Assembly: GCA_963377175.1 (NCBI GenBank)
Contig: CAUJNA010002890.1
Span: 148,501 to 212,500, forward strand
Source: Effrenium voratum
Taxonomy: Eukaryota; Sar; Dinophyceae; Suessiales; Symbiodiniaceae
Direction of reading: 5' to 3'
DNA length: 64,000 bases
Part shown: piece after piece, positions 11,901 to 46,180 of the stretch
Numbering within the stretch: position 1 is the first letter of the stretch
Layout of the letters: each line of letters begins with the position of its first letter
The notes under the pieces: generated by a model
What the model saw: the letters and a program-made list of their open reading frames with translations, nothing else
Database searches by the model: none
What the model was told of the DNA's origin: nothing
Made by a program: the position numbers and the translations under genes

Positions 11901-14039
11901 CGCTTTTTTGAGCTTTCGAGAAGCCGAAAGCCGAAAGCTGCAGATCTACCTGAAGATGGATGACGACATGGTGTACCTGGCCGATGAGGCCCGGGGCTCG
12001 GCCGCTACTGAATGGAATGTCGGGATCGATTCCCAAATGGGTGTGGCTCAAAATTAAACAACGGGGGCAAACCGCAGGTTGTGGTCCATGTTCCCACTTG
12101 CCACGCTTCCATTTTGGAATTCCGGTTTTCCTGAGCCACAGCCAAATGAGCCATAGAGTACCGATGTAATCTGGACCAAACCTCCCATGATGCAAAAGGG
12201 TACCACTGTTTGCTGAAACATCCCCGGAAGTTCGAAGTTTGGAAAGAGCTTGATGTCTGGGTTTTACGGGACACTTCGAAGATGGAGGGAGGAGGGCAGA
12301 ACCAGCCTCAAAGCAAAGCTGAACGGGTCCCAGACTAAAGCAGCGGGAAAGCCTCGGGGGTTCTCCAACCACTTCTGTGACACTTTTGGGAATCTCTTTG
12401 TCAGCCTAAAAAAGCCGGCAACACCCACATACAAATCCACACGAAATACCCAAGCCTAAACCTAAAGCAAAGCCTAACTAATAGAGCCCGAAGCCCACCC
12501 ATTTTGAACTCGATTTGATTCGACCCAGACCTCAAGCTCTTTCCAAACTTCAAACTTCCGGGGATGTTTGAGCAAAGAGTGGTACCCTTTTGAATCATGG
12601 GAGGTTTGGTCCAGATTGCATCGGTAGTCTATGGCTCAGTTGGGGTTCGATCTCGAGGTGTCCCGGATTCGGATGGGCCTTGTTGCGTTGGCCTTTTAGC
12701 TTCCCGTTTCTTCGGTCCTTGGGTGGTGTACCGTTCGTTTCCGAACATGGCATGAGGCAAGAAAAAGGTCCTCGAGTTTCCGAAGCTTCGGGAACTCTTA
12801 AGATGAGGTCTCTTTTCAAGCAGCCCTCACGGAAAATCCACAAAGGGGGTCCAGTTTTGGTCGCCATTTTGGGGGGCCGTTTTGGACCTTCTGGAAGGAC
12901 CCCCGGAACCGAGCCCCGAGCCATTCCCCAGGTAGAGCCAAGACTTTGGGCATGTTTTCTCGAGTTGGCATGGAGCGGGCTCAGGATGATTTGCCCAGTG
13001 AGCTTGTTAACTAATTCGGTCCCCCAGCAATTGGTGCCAACTTTCTTTTACCATTCCTTTTTTGGTTGGGAGATTCGGTTCCCCTACTAAAGTAGACTAC
13101 GGAAAAAGAGTCGGGTGCCCTTATTCTAACCTCTCTGGAGGACCTAGTCAATGCATCCTGCCTGTCGATGCCAGCTCTTGAGCCTTGCGGGTCCCTCACG
13201 CGACGCGCGAGGCGGTGCCGGAGATGGTCCGCGAGAGGATGCGGAACCGCTGCGGCTTGGTGTCCGCCAACGCGCCGAGCTCGGGTCGTTGCTTGCATTT
13301 ACACCATGGGTCCTTGAAAGGGGAAATAAAAAAGGCTTAAGTTGGTCGCAGTTCGAAACCAGAGCATGGGTCCTGTAAAGGGGAAACCAAAAGGATTAAG
13401 GAATAGTCCTGGGGCTCATATAATCACCATGGTTTTCCAAAGGGTTATCATCCCAAGTGGGTCCCTGCCATTCTTTTTGATGGGAAGCGGAAGGACCCCT
13501 CGGGATAGTTTGAGCATCAAACAGGTTGCAACCATTTAATTGGCACGCTGGACACAGGTAACGGTTGAAGCCTCAAAAGGCGGCAATCTGGGGCTTAGAC
13601 GAAGCCTCGCACGCTTGGGCCCTACCAACCACTCAAAGACCCCCAACTGAGACCCCCTCGTTAGGGTCTTCGGTGGCTGGTGTCCTTGGTCGCCCTTAGA
13701 CTTTCAGACGTTTAGAGTGGAGAGTTGGCTTTATGCCATATCCCAGCAAACAAACTTGCCCCTCGGGTTCAACCCCCCATCAAAGGAATAGCATGGGGAC
13801 CCAATTTGGATGAAGACGATCCCCACAAAAACAATGGTGGCTATATGAACCCCCATGGAAGGATTTGGTTGCTTGAACCCAAGGGGTCACTTTTGGCAAC
13901 CCGACTCTCTGTGTTTTCGGGCTGGGGGTTTGTAGGGCTTGTATCGCCTCATCCCCACGAGACCAGGGCGCTTCCGAGGTGATCAACCACGCCATCCTGT
14001 CCGCGGTTCACCAGGAGCGCATTCCGAGGCACCCTTGGC
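8932..14039 (+). CDS. Putative GT-A-fold glycosyltransferase (DDD motif), partial, at least 5 exons
   Basis: Five exons in the same orientation spell a series of motifs resembling a eukaryotic family of putative glycosyltransferases. In order they are EDMDYLQELISAH, RLAKFYSVCTDP, IYLKMDDDMVYLADE, AVPEMVRERMRNRCGLVSAN and VINHAILSAVHQERIP. The DDD run in a K-x-DDD-x-VY context is the metal and nucleotide-sugar binding DxD signature of GT-A enzymes. It is followed, as I recall for the family, by (E)DEAV...LVSANVVNHP. Substrate and location cannot be told. No signal peptide or membrane segment is visible because the 5' end is missing. Several exon ends are GC or GA donors with AG/G acceptors, as in the M18 gene downstream, and both genes share the strand. 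Exons at 2025-2114 and 15632-15673 may belong to it. Family identity is moderate confidence; that these are exons of one gene is likely. Confidence 0.6.
10996..11109 (+). mobile_element. Family A element, copy A3
   Basis: CTTAGGTCCCCCATTAG to CTGGAGGACCTAG. First terminus mutated; no clear duplication. Confidence 0.85.
11234..11272 (+). CDS. Glycosyltransferase exon, RLAKFYSVCTDPE
   Basis: Acceptor TCGAG/G. Encodes RLAKFYSVCTDP just before a G-rich repeat tract. GA donors at 11271 (GAGACG, phase 0) or 11273 (GACGGC, phase 2) are both possible; the choice depends on where the next exon starts. Confidence 0.5.
11297..11382. repeat. GGGAGGGT tandem array
   Basis: About ten units of GGGAGGGT; G-quadruplex-competent on the + strand. 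Follows a glycosyltransferase exon. Confidence 0.95.
11727..11878. mobile_element. Family D element, copy D2, intron-like
   Basis: TGAGCCACAATC to GAGCAAGTGCCTCA. With its flanking G bases it reads AAG/GTGAGCC...GCCTCAG/GTGG, a complete GT-AG intron look-alike of 154 bp. GGTAGA(CC) segment near the right end duplicated. Immediately precedes the DDD exon. Confidence 0.9.
11880..11988 (+). CDS. Glycosyltransferase exon with DDD motif
   Basis: Carries KLQIYLKMDDDMVYLADE, ending at a GC donor (GCCCGG) that joins in frame to AVPEMV. The 5' boundary is uncertain. Starting at 11880 uses the only nearby AG/G acceptor, which is the terminal CTCAG of a family D element, and adds WFRNQTSAFLSFREAESR. 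Starting at CTG 11938 or ATC 11944 matches the usual family spacing better but breaks the AG/G rule. Confidence 0.6.
12037..12144 (-). mobile_element. Family I element, copy I1
   Basis: GGGTGTGGCTCAAAATT, CCATGTTCCCACTTGCCACG, CCATTTTGGAATTCCGG, TTCCTGAGCCACAGCC; orientation opposite to other copies. Confidence 0.75.
13011..13147 (+). mobile_element. Family A element, copy A4
   Basis: Diverged left end, typical core (GGTTCCCCTACTAAAGTAG) and right end CTCTGGAGGACCTAG. 64 bp before a glycosyltransferase exon. Confidence 0.8.
13212..13271 (+). CDS. Glycosyltransferase exon, LVSAN
   Basis: 20 codons, AVPEMVRERMRNRCGLVSAN. Acceptor GCGAG/G, 64 bp after a family A element; GC donor (GCGCCG) after AAC. 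Reads directly into VINHA in the next exon. Confidence 0.65.
13979..14039 (+). CDS. Glycosyltransferase exon, VINHA
   Basis: VINHAILSAVHQERIPRHPW plus one base. Acceptor CCGAG/G; GT donor (GTAAGC). A family F element begins only about 6 bp inside the following intron. Confidence 0.6.
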
Positions 14040-14045
14040 GTAAGC

Positions 14046-14220
14046 ACTTTTTTCCCCAACAGCTGAAAGCTTTGGGGTCTTAGCCCAGATAGGCTCCAGG
14101 GTGGTCCGGGGCGGCCCTGAGGTAAGGTTCCACAAGGGTTCCACAAGGGTTGCACCAGGGTTCCACCAGGGTTCCTCGAGGGAGCACTAAAAAGAGCACC
14201 GCATGCTGTTGGGGATATCA
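14046..14220 (+). mobile_element. Family F element, copy F1
   Basis: TTTTTTCCCCAACAGCTGAA, GGGGTCTTAGCCCAGATAGG, GGTCCGGGGCGGCCCTGAGG, repeats of GGTTCCACAAG/GGTTCCACCAG, then AAAAAGAGCACCGCATGCTG. Confidence 0.88.
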
Positions 14221-14288
14221 CCTGAGCTTATTTTTTTGCCCCAACCAGGTACGTGCTTATAACCCACTGAGAATGGTTATAAGTCTCC

Positions 14289-14293
<5 letters not shown>

Positions 14294-14334
<41 letters not shown>

Positions 14335-15331
14335 TGTGTCTGTGTCTGTGTCTGTGTCTGTGTCTGTGTCTGTGTCTGTGTCTGTGTCTGTGTCTGTGTC
14401 TGTGTCTGTCTGTGTCTGTGTCTGTGTCTGTGTCTGTGTCTGTGTCTGTGTCTGTGTCTGTGTCTGTCTGTGTCTGTGTCTGTGTCTGTGTCTGTGTCTG
14501 TGTCTGTGTCTGTGTCTGTGTCTGTGTCTGTGTCTGTGTCTGTGTCTGTGTCTGTGTCTGTGTCTGTGTCTGTGTCTGTGTCTGTGTCTGTGTCTGTGTC
14601 TGTGTCTGTGTCTTTGTCTGTGTCTGTGTCTGTGTCTGTCTGTGTCTGTGTCTGTGTCTGTGTCTGTGTCTGTGTCTGTGTCTGTGTCTGTGTCTGTGTC
14701 TGTGTCTGTGTCTGTGTCTGTGTCTGTGTCTGTGTCTGTGTCTGTGTCTGTGTCTGTGTCTGTGTCTGTGTCTGTGTCTGTGTCTGTGTCTGTGTCTGTG
14801 TCTGTGTCTGTGTCTGTGTCTGTGTCTGTGTCTGTGTCTGTGTCTGTGTCTGTGTCTGTGTGTGTCTGTGTCTGTGTCTGTGTCTGTGTCTGTGTCTGTG
14901 TCTGTGTCTGTGTCTGTGTCTGTGTCTGTGTCTGTGTCTGTGTCTGTGTCTGTGTCTGTGTCTGTGTCTGTGTCTGTGTCTGTGTCTGTGTCTGTGTCTG
15001 TGTCTGTGTCTGTGTCTGTGTCTGTGTCTGTGTCTGTGTCTGTGTCTGTGTCTGTGTCTGTGTCTGTGTCTGTGTCTGTGTCTGTGTGTCTGTGTCTGTG
15101 TCTGTGTCTGTGTCTGTGTCTGTGTCTGTGTCTGTGTCTGTGTCTGTGTCTGTGTCTGTGTCTGTGTCTGTGTCTGTGTCTGTGTCTGTGTCTGTGTCTG
15201 TGTCTGTGTCTGTGTCTGTGTCTGTGTCTGTGTCTGTGTCTGTGTCTGTGTCTGTGTCTGTGTCTGTGTCTGTGTCTGTGTCTGTGTCTGTGTCTGTGTC
15301 TGTGTCTGTCTGTGTGTGTGTGAGTGTGTGT
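14294..15331. repeat. TGTGTC hexanucleotide satellite, about 1 kb
   Basis: TG dinucleotides at both ends enclose about 165 TGTGTC units, with rare single-unit slips (TGTC) and one TTTGTC. Produces long artefactual open frames in all phases on both strands. Confidence 0.98.
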
Positions 15332-15631
15332 TTTTCTCCAACCAGCTTGGTACCGAATTCCGGCCAGTCTTTGTGGCCGGTGTACTTGCGACCATCTCTG
15401 GGCAGAACATAGCGGTCGACCTCACAACGGGGGGTCCCCTTTTTGGATGCTGTTAAAGGGAAATCAACCGGCTCTCCCACTTTCACAAGGTCAAAGGTGC
15501 CCACCCATTTTTGGACACCCATATTGTTTTTAAAATTGGAGAGAAGGAGTGACCAAATCTGCATGGCCTTCTGACATCCGAGGGAAGAGAAACGATCCAA
15601 AGCCGGGCTCAAAGCACGGGATTCGCGGCAG

Positions 15632-15673
15632 GACATCGGGGCCGTGCGCAACTTCTTCCCCTTGACCAGCGAG
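15632..15673 (+). CDS. Unassigned exon, DIGAVRNFFPLTSE
   Basis: 14 codons between AG/G and a GA donor (GACAGA). The position and strand suit a 3' exon of the glycosyltransferase gene after the TGTGTC array. Short, so chance cannot be excluded. If unspliced, the frame ends at TGA 15686. Confidence 0.4.
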
Positions 15674-16097
15674 GACAGAAGACAATGAGACTGCCTGGAG
15701 TCTCCATGGCCCGAACAGAAATAGGGTTTGCGCCCGTTATTTTTGGCTACACGATGATGGAGACTCCCGTTTGGATCGCCGCATGTTTCGCTGCATGCAC
15801 GTTCATGTCCAAGAGCCATTTTTGGAAGCAAGCTTGAAGGTGTTCTCGTGAAGAGAATCGGCATTTTTTCGCTGTGGGCTTCCCCCTTCATGTGGTTTGG
15901 AGCTTTGGAGGTACATGACCAGGATAACATCGCTGGGAGCCGTGACTCAACCATCATCATTTTCTTCAGACCAAAGACCAATGGCTTAGACTGAAACGCC
16001 CCTCACCGCTCGTCGCCAAGTCGTTCCGGGTAGGCCCAACAAGGTCGCATCGCCGAGTTGCGAGCGAAAGATGCCATGAGATCCCTAGCCACCGCCC

Positions 16098-16247
16098 TAC
16101 TTGGATGCTCGACTCACGTTAGCAACAGGTTGGCCTCCCCAAAAACAATATTATTTCCAGTTATTTCCACTTAGGGGGACATAAATAAGTAGGTTGTAAC
16201 CTAGGTTTCCAACAACTTGCTAACTTGGCAAAGCGAACACCCAGGTA
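16098..16247. mobile_element. Family J element, copy J2
   Basis: TACTTGGATGCTCG to TGCTAACTTGGCAAAGCGAA then CACCCAGGTA; CCACTTAGGGGGAC centre as in J1. Confidence 0.8.
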
Positions 16248-16706
16248 GGAAAGCGTTGCACATGCGCGTGTGTACCGGGAACCCCCTGCGTCACCGACTA
16301 GGGATGGCATTTGCCTTGCACATCGTAGCGCTGCAAGCAGACCAAGGCCCGTGCACAAGTCTGCGCAAGAGGCCTTGTACCGACGCTTCCGCCTTACCGT
16401 ATCTTTTGCGCGGACATTGGCGTGGTCGGGTCAAGGAGTGCTACTCCGTGGAGCAAGCCGCCACAGTGTCGCTTTGCGGTGTTTTGTTTCAGGAAAGCCG
16501 ACAGTTGAATACCGAAGCTCATTTTGTGGGTCCGATTCCTAAGAAGAGAAGGAGAACATCTCCAAAAGCGGCAGAGGTTGTTTCTCGCTTGTGCGGTGTA
16601 CGGGTGAGCCGGAAATCAGAGGATCTGGCAGGGTGCACTATCCTTGCCATTATGTTGACCCATGAATACCACGCCCCTGGCTGAATTTCATACAGGGCTT
16701 AACGTA

Positions 16707-16793
16707 TAATATATATATATATAAAGACAGAACATTATATATATATATACACGTCTGAACCTAAGTATGTACCTGTATATATTTATATACACA
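16707..16793. repeat. TA-rich microsatellite
   Basis: Two TA runs and TATATATTTATATAC separated by ACAGAACAT. Confidence 0.9.
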
Positions 16794-17034
16794 TAATCGC
16801 CCATGCCATGGTCATCCTTGGCTTTTAGAGGCAACGCCCCCCCCGAAAATTCCGCTGGGACTTACATTCTGCGAGCCAGGACACCTTGCAGCCCCTCGGC
16901 GTCTCAGGGAAGGCCATGGCTTTGACCTTTGGGGCAATCAATTCGGTAGGTGAGGTGAGGAAGCCTGGTAATCCGTTCCCCCTATGAATATAAAGGTCTC
17001 CCTAATAATAAACAATTATTTTGCTGGCAGGGAT

Positions 17035-17197
17035 GTTTTTCCCCAACAGCTGGAAGCTTTGGGGTCTTAGCCCAGATAGGGTTCGGGGTGGTCCGGGGCG
17101 ACCCTGAGGTAAGGTTCCACTTCCACCAGGGTTCCACCAGGGTTCCACCAGGGTTCCACCAGGGGTCCGAACACTAAAAAGAGCACCGCATGCTGTG
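17035..17197 (+). mobile_element. Family F element, copy F2
   Basis: Same layout as F1, with four in-line GGTTCCACCAG-type units and the same CACCGCATGCTG tail. Confidence 0.88.
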
Positions 17198-17403
17198 AGC
17201 TTATTTATTTGGGGGGGGGGAGGCGTTTTATTATTAGGGGGAGAGGATCAACCCACTTAGACTTTTCTTGCCGATTCTTAGCAGGGAATGAGAAATGGCC
17301 TTTCAATAAACCATCCCTCGTGGTTTGATTTAGGTTTCCTACAAGGGATTCCCTAGGTTCATTCCCAACACCCTGGGTTATTCTCTACTGAGCACCAGCA
17401 TGT

Positions 17404-17790
17404 GTTTTTCCCCAACAGCTGAAAGCTTTGGGGTCTCAGCCCAGATAGGCTCCGGGGTGGTCCGGGGCGGCCCTGAGGTAAGGTTGCACGAGGGTTCCAC
17501 CAGGGTTCCACCAGGGTCCGATCGAAGTGGATGTAGTCCACCAGTACAACTCACTTGAGGGGCAAATCCGAAGCAAGGAAATCTCTGAGTTGGTGATCCA
17601 GGGGAAAAAAATGGACGCTTCATCGAAGCACTGGCATTCGCTTGCTTGGAATGTCCATTGGGCAGACCTATTTGGCAACCAGAGTTGGGCAATTCACCAG
17701 GGTTCCACCAGGGTTCCACGAGGCTCTTCGAGGGCTGCGGGGTGGTGCGAGCACTCAAAAGAGCACCGCGTGCTTTTGGAGATATCATCT
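17404..17790 (+). mobile_element. Family F element, copy F3, interrupted
   Basis: Left part 17404-17520, right part 17696-17790. About 175 bp of unrelated sequence sits within the GGTTCCACCAG repeat region and is bounded on both sides by that repeat. Confidence 0.75.
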
Positions 17791-18294
17791 TACTATTCAG
17801 CCTGCCTCGGTGCAACTTGGCAACTAAAGTCGATCTAGTTTCGGAAGGTAGGGTATGGCTGTTGGCAACGGGAAGCTTCCAAAAACTCTCCATGGCAGGG
17901 GGATCTTCCCAATCATTCAAGCTGACTCCGCGCACCCGAAAAGGCTTCCCAGAAACAAAAAAACAAAAAACAAAAGCTTTAGGGGTGGGGGTTGGCTTGC
18001 ACCGGCCGCAATTCCTGGGGTTCAGGCAGGCACCAAGACAAGGTTCGTATCCACCACCGAAGCAATCGGTTCCAGACGCTTTGGTGGAGGGGACTCAGGT
18101 AGCCACCAACCACTTTTCAGGTGGTCCCCTGAATTGTTCAGGCATGTGAAAACATCCAGGCCCAGGATGGTGCAAAACACAACGCCTACTGCGAAAGAAC
18201 ACCCCCCCGCCTGAGGCGTCCCTGGATCCGCAACGACGAGGTTTTGCCCATCATGGCCATCGAGAAGCCAGGGACCCGGCTGAACCGCGCTTGG

Positions 18295-18551
18295 AGTGAG
18301 TGAGTGAGTGAGTGAGTGAGTGAGTGAGTGAGTGAGTGAGTGTGAGTGAGTGAGTGAGTGAGTGAGTGTGAGTGAGTGAGTGAGTGAGTGAGTGAGTGAG
18401 TGGGTGAGTGAGTGAGTGAGTGGGTGGGTGGGTGGGTGGGTGGGTGGGTGGGTGGGTGGGTGGGTGGGTGGGTGGGTGGGTGGGTGGGTGGGTGGGTGGG
18501 TGGGTGGGTGGGTGGGTGGGTGGGTGGGTGTGTGTGTGTGTGTGTGTGTGT
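18295..18551. repeat. GTGA then GGGT then TG array
   Basis: GTGA repeats with occasional GTGTGA slips change abruptly into about 28 GGGT units and then TG. Confidence 0.97.
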
Positions 18552-18790
18552 TTGCGTTGTTTTTCTTTTTTTGCAGGGGTCATTCAGGGTGTGTCTTTTT
18601 TGGAGTTGGTCCCTCCTGTTTTTTCCTTAAGGGAAGCCAGCAGGAAAGCCGAAATCCTTTTTGGGAGGTCCAAGCTTAACAAAGACGGACCCGTGTGGTT
18701 TTGCTCAGTTTTTTTTTGACGAAAGGTAACTCGACCTACTCCGTGCAACCCAGAATTCAGAACCAGTTGAGTAGTCCCAATAAAACTGAA

Positions 18791-18889
18791 CCTCCCACCA
18801 ATCAATATGGAACCTGATAGGGGGATCCTGGAAAACCATTTTCCTTGTAGACGGATCCCCTGTCAGGTTCCATGTTACTTGGTGGGAGG
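18791..18889. mobile_element. Hairpin element with long inverted arms
   Basis: CCTCCCACCAATCAATATGG AACCTGATAGGGGGATCC is mirrored by GGATCCCCTGTCAGGTTCCA TGTTACTTGGTGGGAGG: about 37-bp arms around a 24-bp loop. No second full copy noticed, though TAACATGG and CTGTCAG words recur at 42610-42690. Confidence 0.8.
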
Positions 18890-19291
18890 GTATCTTCGGG
18901 GGTGACTTTGATGGCAAAATCGCGGGGCCAGCTTTGGCTGGTTTGGGCGGTCTCTACGTGGTTGTTCGAAAGGTCCAATGAGCATGATGACCATCAGGCA
19001 AACCACCAAACATGTTTGTTGCATTCACCACCAAATCTGAAAGTTACTCATGGTCATTTTGGGGCGGAACGGAATATTGATCAACCGCCACGTGTCTTGG
19101 CGATGTATCCAAGTTCTGCGGAAAGCTGGCGAGGAGAGGAGAGTCAGAGTGCAGAGCCCATATTCTTCCATTGTCATTTTTTCTGAAACAGCTGTCGCAG
19201 ACCTTCTGCGTTCCAGGCCGTGAACGGCTCAAGGCGGAGATTTTTCCGGCGATGTTGCTGCAAGCCCAGCCAAGTGTCGCAGTTGGAAGCC

Positions 19292-19339
19292 ATGGCCGGA
19301 GTCTCCCGCGGCTTCAAAGCCAAGCGCCGCACAAAGCTT
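19292..19339 (+). CDS. Candidate first exon of the M18 gene
   Basis: An ATG in a good context (GAAGCCATGG) starts MAGVSRGFKAKRRTKL. A GC donor (GCGGAT) at 19340 would join in phase to exon 1. The composition is coding-like and the position is right, but nothing conserved identifies it. The ORF otherwise ends at TAG 19367. Start assignment is an inference. Confidence 0.3.
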
Positions 19340-19780
19340 GCGGATCCGCGCCGCGCAGCCGGGCTGTAGCCGCCGGAGCGGCCATTTGTTGGGCCGGTGT
19401 GAGGGGCGCGAGGAGGGATGGCCGGAAGGTGGGGGCGGGGGGGAATGGGGATGCAGGTCACAAGTGCGTTTACAATGCTTTGGCAGATTTTCGCATTTGT
19501 CTGGTCTGTCTTTTGTTTGATCAGGTGATCCAGCTTGGCTTGCTCATCTCGCCTTGATTTGTTTCACCTTTTGCTCCCGGCATTTCGCTGCCAAACCTCC
19601 TGTTCCCCACCTCGCGCCGCCTCCTAGGGCATCCTCCGCCATCATCTTACATCTTCGAGCAGAGTTTGATTATCTTACGGTGTACTCTTCCGCTTGGCGC
19701 CTCCTCCGACCATCCCAAACCAACTCCCCCCCCCCCCCTCCCCCCGTCTCCCCGTCTCCCCGCCGTTCTGCCGCTCGCAG

Positions 19781-44445
<24,665 letters not shown>

Positions 44446-44804
44446 GGTTGGTGGGTTCTCAAGGGAGGGGGGGGTGGGAGGCTTTGCGCGCCCAAAGAGC
44501 AAGTGGACAGGGTTTATCCTTCGTCGAATTCGTTCTTTGATCTTGAGTTTCAAGGAATCTTTCGGGCCAACTGATGCTGGTGGCAGACTGTTGGTAGGTT
44601 CCCATTTTCCGTCGCGACTTCCCTGGCTTGGCTGCTTGACTTGACCTTTTCGGGAGATGAGTCCTTTGTTCCCCACTAAACCCCAGTGGGCTCCAAAGCG
44701 GCAAGAGCCCCCCCTCCACAAGAGGAAATTGAAACATCAGCCCAGACCCGGGAAGTCGGCGATTGGAGCTCTTTGAAACACGCCTTTTGAGGGCCGTTTC
44801 AGGT

Positions 44805-44916
44805 CTAGGTCCCTCAGTGGTGCCCTTTTACCCGTTTTGGGGGGAGGGTTCCCGTACTAAAAATGACTACTGAAAAAGGGGTACCCTTGTTCTATCCTCT
44901 CTGCTGGAGGACCTAG
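44805..44916 (+). mobile_element. Family A element, copy A8
   Basis: CTAGGTCCCTCAGTGG to CTGCTGGAGGACCTAG with perfect 4-bp duplication AGGT. Confidence 0.92.
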
Positions 44917-45641
44917 AGGTGGTTCTACCCAAAAGTCGACGGGTGGTTTTTGTGGCGCCTTGAGGAAGCCTTCTGGAGGTTGGGGGGCTCCAGATCCACT
45001 TTGAGCACGGGAATTTTGGCTTCAGAATGTCGCGTCCAAACCAGGGAATAGCAGGACATGGACACCGGAAGGAATATTTGGCCAGATTTTGTGATTTGAA
45101 GCCTCATGAGGGGGCCATTTCTCATGGCCGTATGAAATGTTGACTTGGAGTTCCAAAGACATCATCGCGGGGTCCCTTTTTCTTCGATCTGGAGCACAAC
45201 CGGCTTGTCTCAAAATAGGAATCGGCCCCTAAAATGGGGTCGGTGCCCTTTAGAAGAAACAGCCCCAAAAAAGGGCTCCCTCGAAAAAAGAGACACCATC
45301 CCCACCCCTTACCAATGGAATTTGGGGGGAGGGGGGGACCCCTGGAATTCCATTTGTGGCTCCACTCTTTTACGTGGAATTTGGGGACCCCCACCCCCCT
45401 CCTTCAGGTATCGGGAGATGACACACCCAAAAGGACTTGCTTAAGCACATGTGAAGCAACCAGACCCTTGACTTCAAGAGGGAGCCAGGTATTTACTTGA
45501 CACTTTCCCTGGCCCCACCCACGGTTCAGTGGTAGGTTTGAGGAAACAGTCCCCCCCCCCCCCCCCATTTTCTGACTTTGATCACCCGTAGCAGTCAAAG
45601 CAACAACAGTTCTTTGTTAGCTGAAAGCTTCAGGGTCTTAG

Positions 45642-45753
45642 CTTGGTGGCTCCCAGTCATGCTGTTCCTTAGCTTTTTAGCGTAGTGTTTAGTGGTAGTT
45701 TCTATTTTACCCATTAAAATTAAACTTTTAGCTGGTTATTTGAGGGCAGCCCA
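45642..45753 (+). mobile_element. Family E element, copy E3
   Basis: CTTGGTGGCTCCCAGTCATG, GTGTTTAGTGGTAGTTTC, TTAAAATTAAACTTTTAGC, TGAGGGCAGCCCA. Confidence 0.85.
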
Positions 45754-45789
45754 CTTGGATGATCGGTTTTCGCTTCTCGCGAATCGGAG

Positions 45790-45935
45790 GCGTGGATTCC
45801 TCCACTACGGCCCTGTGAGGGTGAAATCCGCAGTTCTCCCGCCCAAAGCAGCGGCGGCTTTTTCGGTTCGCGCGGAAAAGGAGGAGGGAGTTCGTTTTCG
45901 GCTCACTTGCCCGACGCCGACCATTGCTTTGTTGC
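45790..45935 (+). CDS. Unassigned coding-like island, GFLHYGPVRVK
   Basis: An open + frame reads GFLHYGPVRVKSAVLPPKAA then FSVRAEKEEGVRFRLTCP. It is GC-rich and follows GGAG/G. It lies directly downstream of a family E copy. Could be an exon of the next gene. No family recognised. Confidence 0.35.
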
Positions 45936-46071
45936 ATTTTGCTTGCATGTTAGGACTTTAACTTTTTGCCAACTAGTGGGTTTCCCATTAAACTAATAAA
46001 AGTTAAACTTTTAGCAGGGGAGCAGAAAGCAACCGAGTTTTCACCTTCTGGTTTTCCAATTTGGCTGTGGG

Positions 46072-46180
46072 TCAACACCAATGGCATCCCATTTTGGGGC
46101 AGGTGCACTACCCATTTTAGAACTTTTCTTGGTGGGGATTGGGATGTTTATTGGAGGTATGAAATTCTGACCCCTGGCCA
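46072..46180 (+). mobile_element. Family H element, copy H1
   Basis: TGGCTGTGGGTCAACACCAA, CAGGTGCACTACCCATTTTA, GGGATGTTTATTGGAGGTA, ending CTGACCCCTGGCCA (inverted to start). Confidence 0.82.

Larger units (their letters stand above)
15674..19291. other. Intergenic stretch between glycosyltransferase and M18 genes
   Basis: Holds J1, F2, F3, AT runs, the GTGA/GGGT array and an inverted-repeat element (18791-18889). Possible short exons near 16.3-16.6 kb (open + frame with EALYRRFRL after AAGAG/G) are not convincing. The promoter of the M18 gene should be near 19 kb, but no element is recognisable. Confidence 0.4.

Noticed and set aside
14150..15981. Very long open frames (343-574 codons) on both strands
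   Set aside because: They are translations of the TGTGTC satellite (VSVSVS, CLCLCL, TQTQTQ, RHRHRH) and exist in every frame; not genes.
17100..17165. CRISPR-like spacing of GGTTCCACCAG repeats
   Set aside because: Units are head-to-tail without spacers and belong to family F; eukaryotic context.
18251..18719. Frames rich in GGWV or THPPTHPP
   Set aside because: Translation of the GTGA/GGGT array.
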